From: an uncultured Eubacterium sp.
Lineage (GTDB): Bacteria > Bacillota > Clostridia > Lachnospirales > Lachnospiraceae
Assembly (NCBI GenBank): GCA_934316925.1
Contig: CAKREC010000036.1
Span: 1-20,124, forward strand
Length of the DNA: 20,124 nt
Direction: 5' to 3'
Made by a program: the position numbers and the translations under genes. The notes under the pieces are model-generated. The model was not told the DNA's origin and did no database searches. It saw only the letters and a program-made list of their open reading frames with translations. Shown here in pieces: positions 7,223 through 14,124 of the stretch. Position 1 is the stretch's first letter. Every line of letters starts with the position of its first letter.

Positions 7223-8371
7223 CTATTTATTCGATCGGCATACTTTTCTAAATTCCCGCCAAAGCACAGCAGGATGACGCACCAATCCGCGTCCCAGCCG
7301 GTAAAATGGCAACAGCCAGATCAACCAGCGGTGCTTATAAAAAAATGGAAAATAAGATCGGCAGAGTTCCGGGGAAAGAAAGAAACGCTGTTTAAAATAC
7401 TTCGCTTTTGCATGCGCATTTCCGTCCTCACTTAATTTCTGCAGTGACTGATCCACTTTGACATCCAGATTGCCGTAGGTACCACAACCAAGCATAAAAA
7501 ACAACAATTTTTCATCTGCTTCATCCAGCTCTCCCTCCGAAAAACAATGCATGGACAATTTCTTTAACTGTTGTTCAAATGCTGTCATTCCAAGAGTCTG
7601 CAGCTCATTTGCGATGTATTTCCAATCCATATCCTGTTTTTTCTCCAACATCACATACAGATCGATCAATGGACGGATCCCGCATCCCGCCAGATCAAAA
7701 TGTTTGAACGCGTGTGCCATAAAATAAATGTACTCATCTTCATCGGTCATCTGATAATGATATGGATTTTCTTTTTCCACAACAGCCCGATCCCAGACCC
7801 CATCATAATACAGCCGCATCGGATTGTTGTAGTCCATCAGATGGCGATGTAATTCAAAATTAAAGCACGGTTCCTTCAAAAAGGCATCATGATTTCCTTT
7901 CAACGATTCGATCTCGTACCCAAGACCTTGCATGATCTGAATTACTTTTTTCTGCGTTTCCAAAATCTGTTCCTCCGACAGATCCGGACCACCATACAAT
8001 ATGTCGTTGTCTGCCATCAACCGCATCCCCGGTCTGCGATAATAATCCTGGATCAGAATTCCTTTTAATGGCATATAACATACCTCTGCCTCTTCCAGCT
8101 TTTCAAGGATCTGTTCCCGCTCACCATCAAAGCTGATCTGTCGAAACAAAGTGACGTTTACAGACTCTTTCCATTTTTTGATCGTTTTCGGCTCAAATTC
8201 AGGGGCAAAACCCATATAACTGATTGCTTCGACACCATTATTCTCAGCCAGACGCCAGATGTCCTCATACTGACATCCATCGGGGCCATGATCGATCGTC
8301 TGCCCATGCAAGGCACATTTTATCAATGCGATCAAATAATGCGCCGCTATCATCATTGTTTTTTCTTCCAT
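7223..8371 (-). CDS. Nucleotidyltransferase-fold protein (PF14907-like)
   Basis: The product has 382 residues from ATG 8371, behind AAAGGA; an upstream in-frame ATG lies within the signal peptidase gene. Near residues 100-125 it has MPLKGILIQDYY followed by R-x-M-AD-x-D (MRLMADNDIL). This is the lysine/arginine and acidic pattern of uncharacterised PF14907 nucleotidyltransferases, in which two aspartates would bind metal. The C-terminal half is helical and unassigned. Members of this family recur in peptide natural-product operons, but the substrate is not known to me; an AMP or other nucleotidyl group on a peptide or protein is conceivable. It overlaps the signal peptidase gene by 19 bases and so is translationally coupled. 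Confidence 0.8.
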   Translation of the reverse strand: MEEKTMMIAAHYLIALIKCALHGQTIDHGPDGCQYEDIWRLAENNGVEAISYMGFAPEFEPKTIKKWKESVNVTLFRQISFDGEREQILEKLEEAEVCYMPLKGILIQDYYRRPGMRLMADNDILYGGPDLSEEQILETQKKVIQIMQGLGYEIESLKGNHDAFLKEPCFNFELHRHLMDYNNPMRLYYDGVWDRAVVEKENPYHYQMTDEDEYIYFMAHAFKHFDLAGCGIRPLIDLYVMLEKKQDMDWKYIANELQTLGMTAFEQQLKKLSMHCFSEGELDEADEKLLFFMLGCGTYGNLDVKVDQSLQKLSEDGNAHAKAKYFKQRFFLSPELCRSYFPFFYKHRWLIWLLPFYRLGRGLVRHPAVLWREFRKVCRSNK

Positions 8372-8772
8372 AATTTTCCTTTCACCCATCGGATCCCACG
8401 ACGCACCGGAAAAAATGTGGTCCATATGCGAACATACAGACCATAACCGATACTGTTCAGCGGTATCTTTTTATCTCCACGGTAATATTCCTTTGCCACC
8501 GCTAACACTTCGTCTTTCTTGACAATCTCATTGTCATAGCGGTTGTCCCCACGAATCACATAGTGATCCTCTTTCACGCCGATCACCCGGTGAAGTACAT
8601 ACTGCTTTCCGACACGATATAACGCAATATCATATTTTCTGAGCGGTTCCTGCACCGGCTCAAGCATGATCGTGTCTTTCCGATCCCGCAGCATCGGGTA
8701 CATGCTCCAGCCTGACGTCGTACTGGCATAAAATCCGTATTGTTCAATCGATTCTTCTATTGAAATTTTCAT
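8353..8772 (-). CDS. S26-type signal peptidase, SipW-like (Ser/His)
   Basis: The 139-residue protein carries GWSMYPML (residues 21-28, nucleophile Ser23), KYDIALYR (about 47-53) and LHRVIGV followed by IRGDNRYDNE (about 60-82). In typical bacterial type I signal peptidases the general base is a lysine; here His61 occupies that place, as in SipW and archaeal/ER-type enzymes. A short hydrophobic stretch near residues 108-122 may associate with the membrane. The operon also encodes a 38-residue peptide, a lipoprotein and a secreted protein, any of which could be the substrate. It starts one base after the PqqD-like stop codon. LexA/S24-type self-cleaving repressors are excluded by the lack of a DNA-binding domain. 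Confidence 0.85.
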   Translation of the reverse strand: MKISIEESIEQYGFYASTTSGWSMYPMLRDRKDTIMLEPVQEPLRKYDIALYRVGKQYVLHRVIGVKEDHYVIRGDNRYDNEIVKKDEVLAVAKEYYRGDKKIPLNSIGYGLYVRIWTTFFPVRRGIRWVKGKLWKKKQ

Positions 8773-8773
8773 A

Positions 8774-9040
8774 TTATTCTGTCAAAAAACCTGCGCTTTC
8801 CATCTGTTCCATAAATTTTTTTACGGATTCTTTTGCCTTTTCTTCTTCGAGATCGTATTTATCCATCAAACGCTGTACCACGCCTGCCTCATCGCATCCA
8901 TCGATCAATCCCTGCCAGATATCCGCGCCACTCTCATTCAGCTTTACCATACCGTAAAAATCTTTACTGGCTTCTCCTGTCGCGATCACGACATACTGAT
9001 CCGCTACTTTTCTCAATACAAATCCATCTTTAATCTTCAT
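8774..9040 (-). CDS. PqqD-family peptide-recognition protein
   Basis: The 88-residue protein matches the PqqD/RRE fold: an N-terminal beta hairpin region (DGFVLRKVADQYVVIATG), the conserved LNESGADIWQGLIDG (about residues 33-48), then helices ending VKKFMEQMESAGFL. In PQQ, lasso and many other ribosomal peptide pathways this domain binds the leader of the precursor peptide and presents it to modifying enzymes. Here it sits between a kinase-like gene (11-base overlap) and a signal peptidase gene, and the same operon encodes a small acidic peptide. That is the main support for a peptide-modifying pathway. Binding to that peptide is inference. Confidence 0.88.
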   Translation of the reverse strand: MKIKDGFVLRKVADQYVVIATGEASKDFYGMVKLNESGADIWQGLIDGCDEAGVVQRLMDKYDLEEEKAKESVKKFMEQMESAGFLTE

Positions 9041-9764
9041 TCTGATCCTCCATCTTCTGTCCTGTCATACGTTCAAAACTACATCGAACCGCCTCTTTGG
9101 ACATATCACATTCCAATAAATAAAATGGTACTCTTGTCAACAATTCATTGACCAGATATAACGTCTTCTCTCCTGCCTCTTTTTCATCCGGCAAGTAAAT
9201 CTGCTGCATCAAAATCGGCAGATACATCGACGGTTCGATCTTCATTATAGCATTTTTCTTCGCCTGTTTCAAAACACAAACCGCCTTTAGCTCCCTTTTA
9301 CAATTTTTCTGCCAATTTTCCTTACCGCCCCATGGGGTGCCATAGACCAGGATCTGATCTTTTTCCACCGCTATGATCGGCTTGTCTCCGTTGATCATCG
9401 AAACCGCATTTCCAAGATATTTACGCCACAACGATATATGTGTGGACTTTCCGGTTCCGCTTGGAGCCGTAAACAAAAATCCATCCTCACCATATGCGAT
9501 CGCTGCCCCATGCATCAAAAACCGATCCTTGCCCAGTATGATCGTCGCGATCTGCTGATAAAAACCGTCCCCTTCCAGATAACCAATCTCCATCTCCGGA
9601 TGCCGCTTTTTCAGTTCCTGCAGTTTTTCCTCTGTCACTTCCAATGGAATGGCATCCTCCACCGGATCAATCCGGTAATCCCGATAATGCTCTTCCACGT
9701 AGGAATGCTGGTAACTGATCTTCCAATTAATATCACCTATGTTTGCAAAAAAAGTATGTTTCAT
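9030..9764 (-). CDS. HPr-kinase/PsmK-like P-loop ATPase
   Basis: The 244-residue protein has a P-loop APSGTGKST (residues 100-108) followed by VSMINGDKPII (about 121-131), the spacing of HPr kinase-type domains in which the acidic residue after the second strand binds metal. MHGAAI (about 84-89) precedes the P-loop as in relatives from RiPP operons. In lasso peptide clusters such a kinase phosphorylates the C-terminal residue of the precursor (PsmK-type). It is not HPr kinase itself, because the N-terminal domain and genomic context differ. Its ATG follows the lipoprotein stop directly (TAGATG) with AAGG eight bases upstream. A kinase acting on the operon peptide, for example on its Thr/Ser-rich C-terminus, fits but is unproven. 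Confidence 0.82.
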   Translation of the reverse strand: MKHTFFANIGDINWKISYQHSYVEEHYRDYRIDPVEDAIPLEVTEEKLQELKKRHPEMEIGYLEGDGFYQQIATIILGKDRFLMHGAAIAYGEDGFLFTAPSGTGKSTHISLWRKYLGNAVSMINGDKPIIAVEKDQILVYGTPWGGKENWQKNCKRELKAVCVLKQAKKNAIMKIEPSMYLPILMQQIYLPDEKEAGEKTLYLVNELLTRVPFYLLECDMSKEAVRCSFERMTGQKMEDQNED

Positions 9765-10400
9765 CTAGAATACCTTTCCCCATCCTTGTTCTTGTTTGTT
9801 ATTGTTATCTGAATTGTTTTTGTCATTCTGATCCGTACCACTATTCATGTTGCTATCGGAACTGCTGTCTTTCGAATCAGCTCCACTTTCCGGCTCCTTG
9901 GTCGGCTTCGGGGTCTGCGTTGCTTTCGCTGTTTCCCCGACATCAATCGTCAATTCCTCATCACTGCCGGATCCCTGCTGCAGACCACCCTTGCTGCTTC
10001 CCGCCTTTGCTGTTTTCTTGCTTTTGCTCGTCGCCTGGTTACTCTTTTTATTTGATTTTTTACTGGTTTTATTCGATTCACTTTTCGATTTTGTAGATGC
10101 CTTGTCAGAAGCTTCCACCGAATCGTTTGTGTTGTTTTCGCTTTTATTATTTTTTGTGTCCATCACACCATTTTTTTCCGTTTTTTGTTGTGTATCCAAT
10201 TCACTGTCTGATTCTTCTGCGGTTATGCCGCTTTGTGTTGCCGCACTACCTGTCACCGCTGCCGAAGTCACTTCCTGCTTTGTATCCGGTTGCTTCATCG
10301 TATCATTCTTTTTCCCGCATCCGGTCAATAAAAAACCGCAAGCAGTCACTGTCATAATCGTTAACATAACAACTCGATCTATAATTTTTTCTTTTCTCAT
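9765..10400 (-). CDS. Lipoprotein with long low-complexity Ser/Asn/Asp/Lys linker
   Basis: Starting at ATG 10400 (GTG 10418 is the alternative) the product has 211 residues. A basic N-terminus and hydrophobic stretch end in the lipobox LLTGC (Cys28), so it should be lipid-anchored on the outer face. Nearly everything after that is disordered: Thr/Ala/Gln-rich to about residue 65, then repeated KS/NK/SK clusters, then Pro-Thr-Lys and Ser-Asp/Asn-rich tracts. The only hydrophobic element is the extreme C-terminus, EQGWGKVF. It is the first gene after the operon's internal terminator and abuts the kinase-like gene. It may tether or display a partner or act as an immunity or sink protein. No known domain is visible. 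Confidence 0.75.
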   Translation of the reverse strand: MRKEKIIDRVVMLTIMTVTACGFLLTGCGKKNDTMKQPDTKQEVTSAAVTGSAATQSGITAEESDSELDTQQKTEKNGVMDTKNNKSENNTNDSVEASDKASTKSKSESNKTSKKSNKKSNQATSKSKKTAKAGSSKGGLQQGSGSDEELTIDVGETAKATQTPKPTKEPESGADSKDSSSDSNMNSGTDQNDKNNSDNNNKQEQGWGKVF

Positions 10401-10429
10401 TATCCTGTCCCCACTCACTTTTCACTAGT

Positions 10430-10462
10430 TAAAAATGGGGATGAAGTAAATACTCCATCCCC
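10430..10462 (-). terminator. Intrinsic terminator between peptide and lipoprotein genes
   Basis: On the minus strand GGGGATGGAGT (10462-10452) pairs with ACTTCATCCCC (10447-10437) around a 4-base loop, giving 11 pairs with one G-U pair, followed by ATTTTTAA. On the plus strand that G-U becomes a C-A mismatch and the T-tract is missing, so it is directional. It probably lets a fraction of transcripts continue into the downstream genes. Confidence 0.85.
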
Positions 10463-10477
10463 GGATTTACTGAATTA

Positions 10478-10594
10478 TTAATTTGACCAGCTTGTTGTGG
10501 TAATGTCTCCACCACTCTCTGCTCCCGACAATGTCGTGATCATATCTGTCGCTTCTAACTCAATAACTTCCATTACTGGCTCTTCAAATTTCAT
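10478..10594 (-). CDS. 38-residue candidate precursor peptide
   Basis: The ORF starts at ATG 10594 with GAGAGG upstream and ends at TAA 10478. The N-terminal half MKFEEPVMEVIELEATDM is acidic and resembles a leader: F-x2-P-x-M followed by hydrophobic-acidic alternation recalls the Y-x2-P-x-L leader motif bound by PqqD-like proteins in lasso clusters. The C-terminal half (residues 19-38) contains two Thr runs (ITT, ITTT), a Gly/Ser/Ala segment (LSGAESGGD) and a SWSN terminus. It has no cysteine. It lies 24 bases after the secreted-protein stop codon and just before a terminator, a common arrangement for precursors made in excess over their enzymes. Modification and export are inferred from the neighbours. 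A non-RiPP role, such as signalling in unmodified form, is possible. Confidence 0.75.
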   Translation of the reverse strand: MKFEEPVMEVIELEATDMITTLSGAESGGDITTTSWSN

Positions 10595-10618
10595 TGTATC
10601 TGTTCCTCTCTTTCAATT

Positions 10619-11752
10619 TTATTTCTGAAATGCGTCGGTAATTGTTACATTTCTTGTTGCACCAGTTACTTTTGTGCCATCCAAAGTTGTCCAATATGGA
10701 GTAACCGCAATTGTTTTATCAAAGTTTTCCTGTGGGATATCTGTCAAAATGCAGGAAAGCATATAAATTGCACTGTTACCAAAGAAATCACTTGGATTAT
10801 AAGTATACTGTGTTGCATTGTCTGTTACAACAATCTTTTTGAATACTGTTGTAGATTCGCCTTTGTAGGTATTTTCATTGTAAGCAACATCAAATCCTAC
10901 ATTTGTGTAATCCAAGCCATCTACTGCCAACATCATACGAAGATCTGTGCTTTTGCTCTCGGCTGTTGCACCAGCTCTTGCCTGACATTTTGTAGTAAGA
11001 AGTGCTGCATCTACAAACTTAGCATAAGCATAACCGGTTGTTGCATCGTCTGCTACTGGAGTTGTGTAATCGGCATCGGTATACCAGCCAGCAAAGATCT
11101 TACCTGATTTTGTAGGTGCTGTTTTTCCTGAATCACTTCTGTAATATTCCATGTTATATTTTCCATCTGCATTGTTATCCGTATATACAATATTGGTCAA
11201 CGTAACGCTTTCACCACCAAGAGAAATAGTCACAGTATCTGTCATTTCAAATGGCACTGTAAACTGGAATTTGCAGAAATCATTATCCGTTGTTATAGTA
11301 AACACATTTCCGACACGAACAATATTAACTATTGCATCTACACCAGCTTGCATTTCTTTTGAAAATGTATCCCATGAGCTACCACTACTCCATGTAAAAT
11401 CTTTAATAGTCATAACCGTGTTTTTATCGTAAGAAAATATTTGTCCATCAGCTGCAGTCCAAGTCCAACCACAACGATCAGCTCTTACATCTATGCACTT
11501 ATTATTGCTATCTCGCAATTCAACAATATAGTTATTCCAGTTAGACGTTCCAGTACTCTGATTATGAAATGTGTATGTAACATCAAAATCACCAGATTCT
11601 GTCTCTGTTCCTGCTGCAACTGTGTCAAAAGAAGTTATAGTTACTTCTGATTTTGTTGCTGCATCTGCAACAATACCATTATAACATGGAACTACGGTAA
11701 TCGCCATCACTGTTGCAATCACAATTCCTAAAAACCGTTTCATCTTTTTCAT
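10619..11752 (-). CDS. Secreted protein with lectin-like domain and InlB-type repeat
   Basis: Started at ATG 11752 (AGAGG ten bases upstream; TTG 11770 is in frame), the product has 377 residues. It has an n-h-c signal peptide ending at ADAA (about residue 34). Residues about 38-195 form a beta-rich domain with WNNYIVELRD, DVRADRCGWTW and the aromatic SSWDTFSKEM, resembling accessory carbohydrate-binding modules of gut glycosidases. FAGWYTDADYTTPV with following YAKFV is one InlB/Listeria-Bacteroides repeat (about 215-250). A C-terminal domain (about 253-377, with LRMMLAVDGLDYTNVGFDV and AVTPYWTTLDG) matches a type common in clostridial surface proteins. There is no sortase motif. It lies directly upstream of the peptide gene in the same transcript. 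Its relation to the modifying genes is unclear. Confidence 0.82.
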   Translation of the reverse strand: MKKMKRFLGIVIATVMAITVVPCYNGIVADAATKSEVTITSFDTVAAGTETESGDFDVTYTFHNQSTGTSNWNNYIVELRDSNNKCIDVRADRCGWTWTAADGQIFSYDKNTVMTIKDFTWSSGSSWDTFSKEMQAGVDAIVNIVRVGNVFTITTDNDFCKFQFTVPFEMTDTVTISLGGESVTLTNIVYTDNNADGKYNMEYYRSDSGKTAPTKSGKIFAGWYTDADYTTPVADDATTGYAYAKFVDAALLTTKCQARAGATAESKSTDLRMMLAVDGLDYTNVGFDVAYNENTYKGESTTVFKKIVVTDNATQYTYNPSDFFGNSAIYMLSCILTDIPQENFDKTIAVTPYWTTLDGTKVTGATRNVTITDAFQK

Positions 11753-11902
11753 TTCTTTTCTACCTCTCAATAAATTATAATTTTTTCACCAAACTACCAC
11801 CCAAAGCCAAGAACCTTTCCCTTAACCTCCTTCCTAAATCAACTTCATAAAGTACCAAACTTCACAAAGATATTTTTGACCTTTTTGGCTATCTTTTACT
11901 AG

Positions 11903-11931
11903 ATTTTACCACAAGAATCTGCATTTGCCAA
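11903..11931 (-). promoter_or_regulatory. Promoter for the secreted protein/peptide operon
   Basis: On the minus strand TTGGCA (11931-11926), a 17-base spacer and TAAAAT (11908-11903), preceded by TGG as an extended -10, fit a housekeeping promoter. Transcription from near 11896 leaves a leader of about 144 bases before ATG 11752, with a strong AGGAAGGAGG in the middle but no start codon in range. No other promoter was found before the peptide or kinase-like genes. The rest of the 11753-12060 gap holds nothing I can assign. Confidence 0.65.
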
Positions 11932-12060
11932 CCTTTTTTCAGCATTATTTTACAATTATTTCACAAAGAACCATCTTTTCATTATGAATTTTGACTAATG
12001 TATGCATAAATATCCGGATTATTTTATACTTTGTGTAATAATAAGGTTTCTTTGTCAACT

Positions 12061-12128
12061 TGAAAAAAAATCCTGCCAACACCGCATCCACATTTCAAAC
12101 ATGAACCCGATATCAACAGGATCTTTTA
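12061..12128 (-). terminator. Terminator of glmS
   Basis: On the minus strand AAAAGATCCTG (to 12117) pairs with CAGGATTTTTTTT (12075-12063), extended inward by weaker G-U pairs over a long loop, and ends in eight T. It lies 22 bases after the glmS stop codon at 12147. The long loop lowers confidence. Confidence 0.6.
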
Positions 12129-12146
12129 CAAATCACTATAAATTGT

Positions 12147-13985
12147 TTATTCTACCGTTACACTCTTTGCCAGGTTTCTTGGTTTATCAACATCAAGACC
12201 TCTGGCAACAGATACATAATATCCCAGCAGCTGCAGTGGGATCACCGCAAGACTTGCCGCAAAGTGCGGATCGGTCTTTGGTACATAAACTACAAAATCT
12301 GCCGTGTCTTCAATCGAATAGTTACCAAATGTGGTAAGACCCATAAGAGAAGCGCCACGACTCTTACATTCTACCATGTTGCTGATCGTCTTTTCGTACA
12401 GATCATCCTGTGTCAGAGAACCAATTACTAAAATATTGTCCTCGATCAAACTGATCGTTCCGTGTTTCAACTCACCAGCCGCATAAGCTTCCGAATGAAT
12501 ATAACTGATTTCTTTTAATTTCAAACTGCCTTCCAGACAGATCGCATAATCAATGCCACGACCTACAAAGAAAATATCCTTTGCATTTGCCTGTTTTGCC
12601 GCAAACCACTGAATGCGTTCTTTATCATCAATAATCTTATTGATCTTATCCGGCAAAGTCTGTAACTCCGTGATATAACCACTATACTGCTCATCGGTAA
12701 TCTCACCACGCACACGGGCAAATTCAATTGAAAGCAAATAGCCCGCGATCAACTGTGCGCTGTAGGCTTTTGTAGTAGCTACCGAAATCTCCGGACCTGC
12801 CAATGTGTAAAACACATTATCCGCTTCTCTGGCAATGGAAGAACCAACAACATTGACAATACCAAGGGTCTTAACTCCCTGCTCTTTTGCCAGGCGAAGG
12901 CCAGCCAATGTGTCTGCTGTCTCACCGGACTGGCTTACTACGATCACAAGATCCGTAGGTTTTAAAATAGGATTGCGGTAACGGAATTCTGACGCCAATT
13001 CTACGCGAACCGGTACTCTGGCGAGATCTTCCATCACATACTGCGTCACTACACCAGTATGATATGCAGAACCGCAGGCAACAATATAAATCTGTGTGAT
13101 CTCTTTGATATCCTCTTCACTGAGTCCTACATCCGATAAGTCAATCTTACCGTCGGACACTTTAGAATTCAATGTATCCAGAATTGCTTTTGGCTGTTCG
13201 TGGATCTCTTTCATCATAAAGTGCTCAAAACCGCCTTTTTCTGCTGCTTCTGCATTCCACTTAATCTCTACTAATTCTTTTTCAATCTCATCACCATCCA
13301 GATTGTAGAATGTAGCCTTGCCATCACAGAGACGACCAATCTCCATGTTGCCAATATAATACACATTTTTCGTGTATTTCAAAATAGCCGGAACATCCGA
13401 TGCAACATAACATTCGCCATCTGCTACTCCAATGATCATTGGGCTGTCTTTTCTTGCTACGTAAATCTCATTTGGGTATTCTTCAAACATAACAGCCAGC
13501 GCATAGGAACCACGAATACGAACCATCGCATGATTGATCGCATCAACAGGAGTATGCTCATACTTCTTATAATAGTAATCCACCAATTTGACAGCAACTT
13601 CGGTGTCCGTTGAAGAATAAAAACTGTAACCTTTTTTCAAAAGTTTTGCTTTTAACTCCTGGTAATTCTCGATAATACCATTGTGAACACCTACCACATT
13701 TCCATCATCACTCACATGTGGGTGTGCATTTGTCTCGGATGGCTCACCGTGTGTCGCCCATCTTGTATGTCCAATACCGCAAGCTCCGTGTACCGCCTTG
13801 CCGGCATCGGTCTTTTCAATCAGACCTTTCAAGCGTCCTTTTGCTTTGACAATCCTTGTCTCTTCTGTATTATCCCGAACTGCAATTCCTGCAGAATCAT
13901 AACCTCTATACTCCAGCTTTGACAGTCCATCGAGAAGAATCGGTGCAGCCTGTCTCTTACCTACAAAACCTACTATTCCGCACAT
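12147..13985 (-). CDS. glmS: Glutamine-fructose-6-phosphate aminotransferase
   Basis: The complete 612-residue enzyme makes glucosamine-6-phosphate from fructose-6-phosphate and glutamine, the first step to UDP-GlcNAc for peptidoglycan. It begins MCGIVGFVG, where Cys2 after Met removal is the glutaminase nucleophile. RGYDSAGIA, TRWATHGEP and ENAHPH-like TNAHPHVSDDG complete the amidotransferase domain (about 1-240). Two SIS domains follow (about 290-430 and 460-600), with SQSGETADT and the C-terminal DKPRNLAKSVTVE that closes the fructose-6-phosphate site. The length is typical. It is monocistronic by spacing, with its own promoter and terminator. Unlike Bacillus relatives, its leader of about 65 bases is too short for a glmS ribozyme. 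Confidence 0.97.
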   Translation of the reverse strand: MCGIVGFVGKRQAAPILLDGLSKLEYRGYDSAGIAVRDNTEETRIVKAKGRLKGLIEKTDAGKAVHGACGIGHTRWATHGEPSETNAHPHVSDDGNVVGVHNGIIENYQELKAKLLKKGYSFYSSTDTEVAVKLVDYYYKKYEHTPVDAINHAMVRIRGSYALAVMFEEYPNEIYVARKDSPMIIGVADGECYVASDVPAILKYTKNVYYIGNMEIGRLCDGKATFYNLDGDEIEKELVEIKWNAEAAEKGGFEHFMMKEIHEQPKAILDTLNSKVSDGKIDLSDVGLSEEDIKEITQIYIVACGSAYHTGVVTQYVMEDLARVPVRVELASEFRYRNPILKPTDLVIVVSQSGETADTLAGLRLAKEQGVKTLGIVNVVGSSIAREADNVFYTLAGPEISVATTKAYSAQLIAGYLLSIEFARVRGEITDEQYSGYITELQTLPDKINKIIDDKERIQWFAAKQANAKDIFFVGRGIDYAICLEGSLKLKEISYIHSEAYAAGELKHGTISLIEDNILVIGSLTQDDLYEKTISNMVECKSRGASLMGLTTFGNYSIEDTADFVVYVPKTDPHFAASLAVIPLQLLGYYVSVARGLDVDKPRNLAKSVTVE

Positions 13986-14056
13986 AATGTGTACCTCACT
14001 TTTTATAATACTCTTATTTCATAATATACAATAACTTTGTGCATAACACTCCTTAT

Positions 14057-14085
14057 ATCATAACGATATTTGTCGTATTTCGCAA
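14057..14085 (-). promoter_or_regulatory. Promoter for glmS
   Basis: On the minus strand TTGCGA (14085-14080), a 17-base spacer and TATGAT (14062-14057) fit a sigma-A promoter. Its start near 14050 gives a leader of about 65 bases to ATG 13985, where GTGAGG supplies the ribosome-binding site. Confidence 0.6.
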
Positions 14086-14124
14086 GCAAAATTTTCTATC
14101 CTGTATATTTCCCCATAAAGAGCA

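Noticed and set aside
9847..10428. Plus-strand 193-codon open frame opposite the lipoprotein.
   Set aside because: It is the antisense shadow of a low-complexity coding sequence, rich in Leu/Phe/Ser, without a ribosome-binding site.
4612..10594. Calling the operon a lasso peptide cluster.
   Set aside because: The PqqD and kinase parts fit, but the B2 transglutaminase-like protease and the asparagine-synthetase-like cyclase are missing.
11794..11838. Short minus-strand frame reading FRKEVKGKVLGFGW before a stop, behind AGGAAGGAGG in the operon leader.
   Set aside because: It has no start codon after the ribosome-binding-like sequence and a stop just upstream; treated as chance, though the Trp-ending motif is curious.
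12053..12058. TTGACA on the minus strand downstream of glmS as a second operon promoter.
   Set aside because: No -10 box lies at 16-18 bases; the promoter at 11903-11931 is far better.
13986..14056. glmS ribozyme/riboswitch in the leader.
   Set aside because: The predicted leader is only about 65 bases, and no ribozyme core sequence or double pseudoknot was seen.
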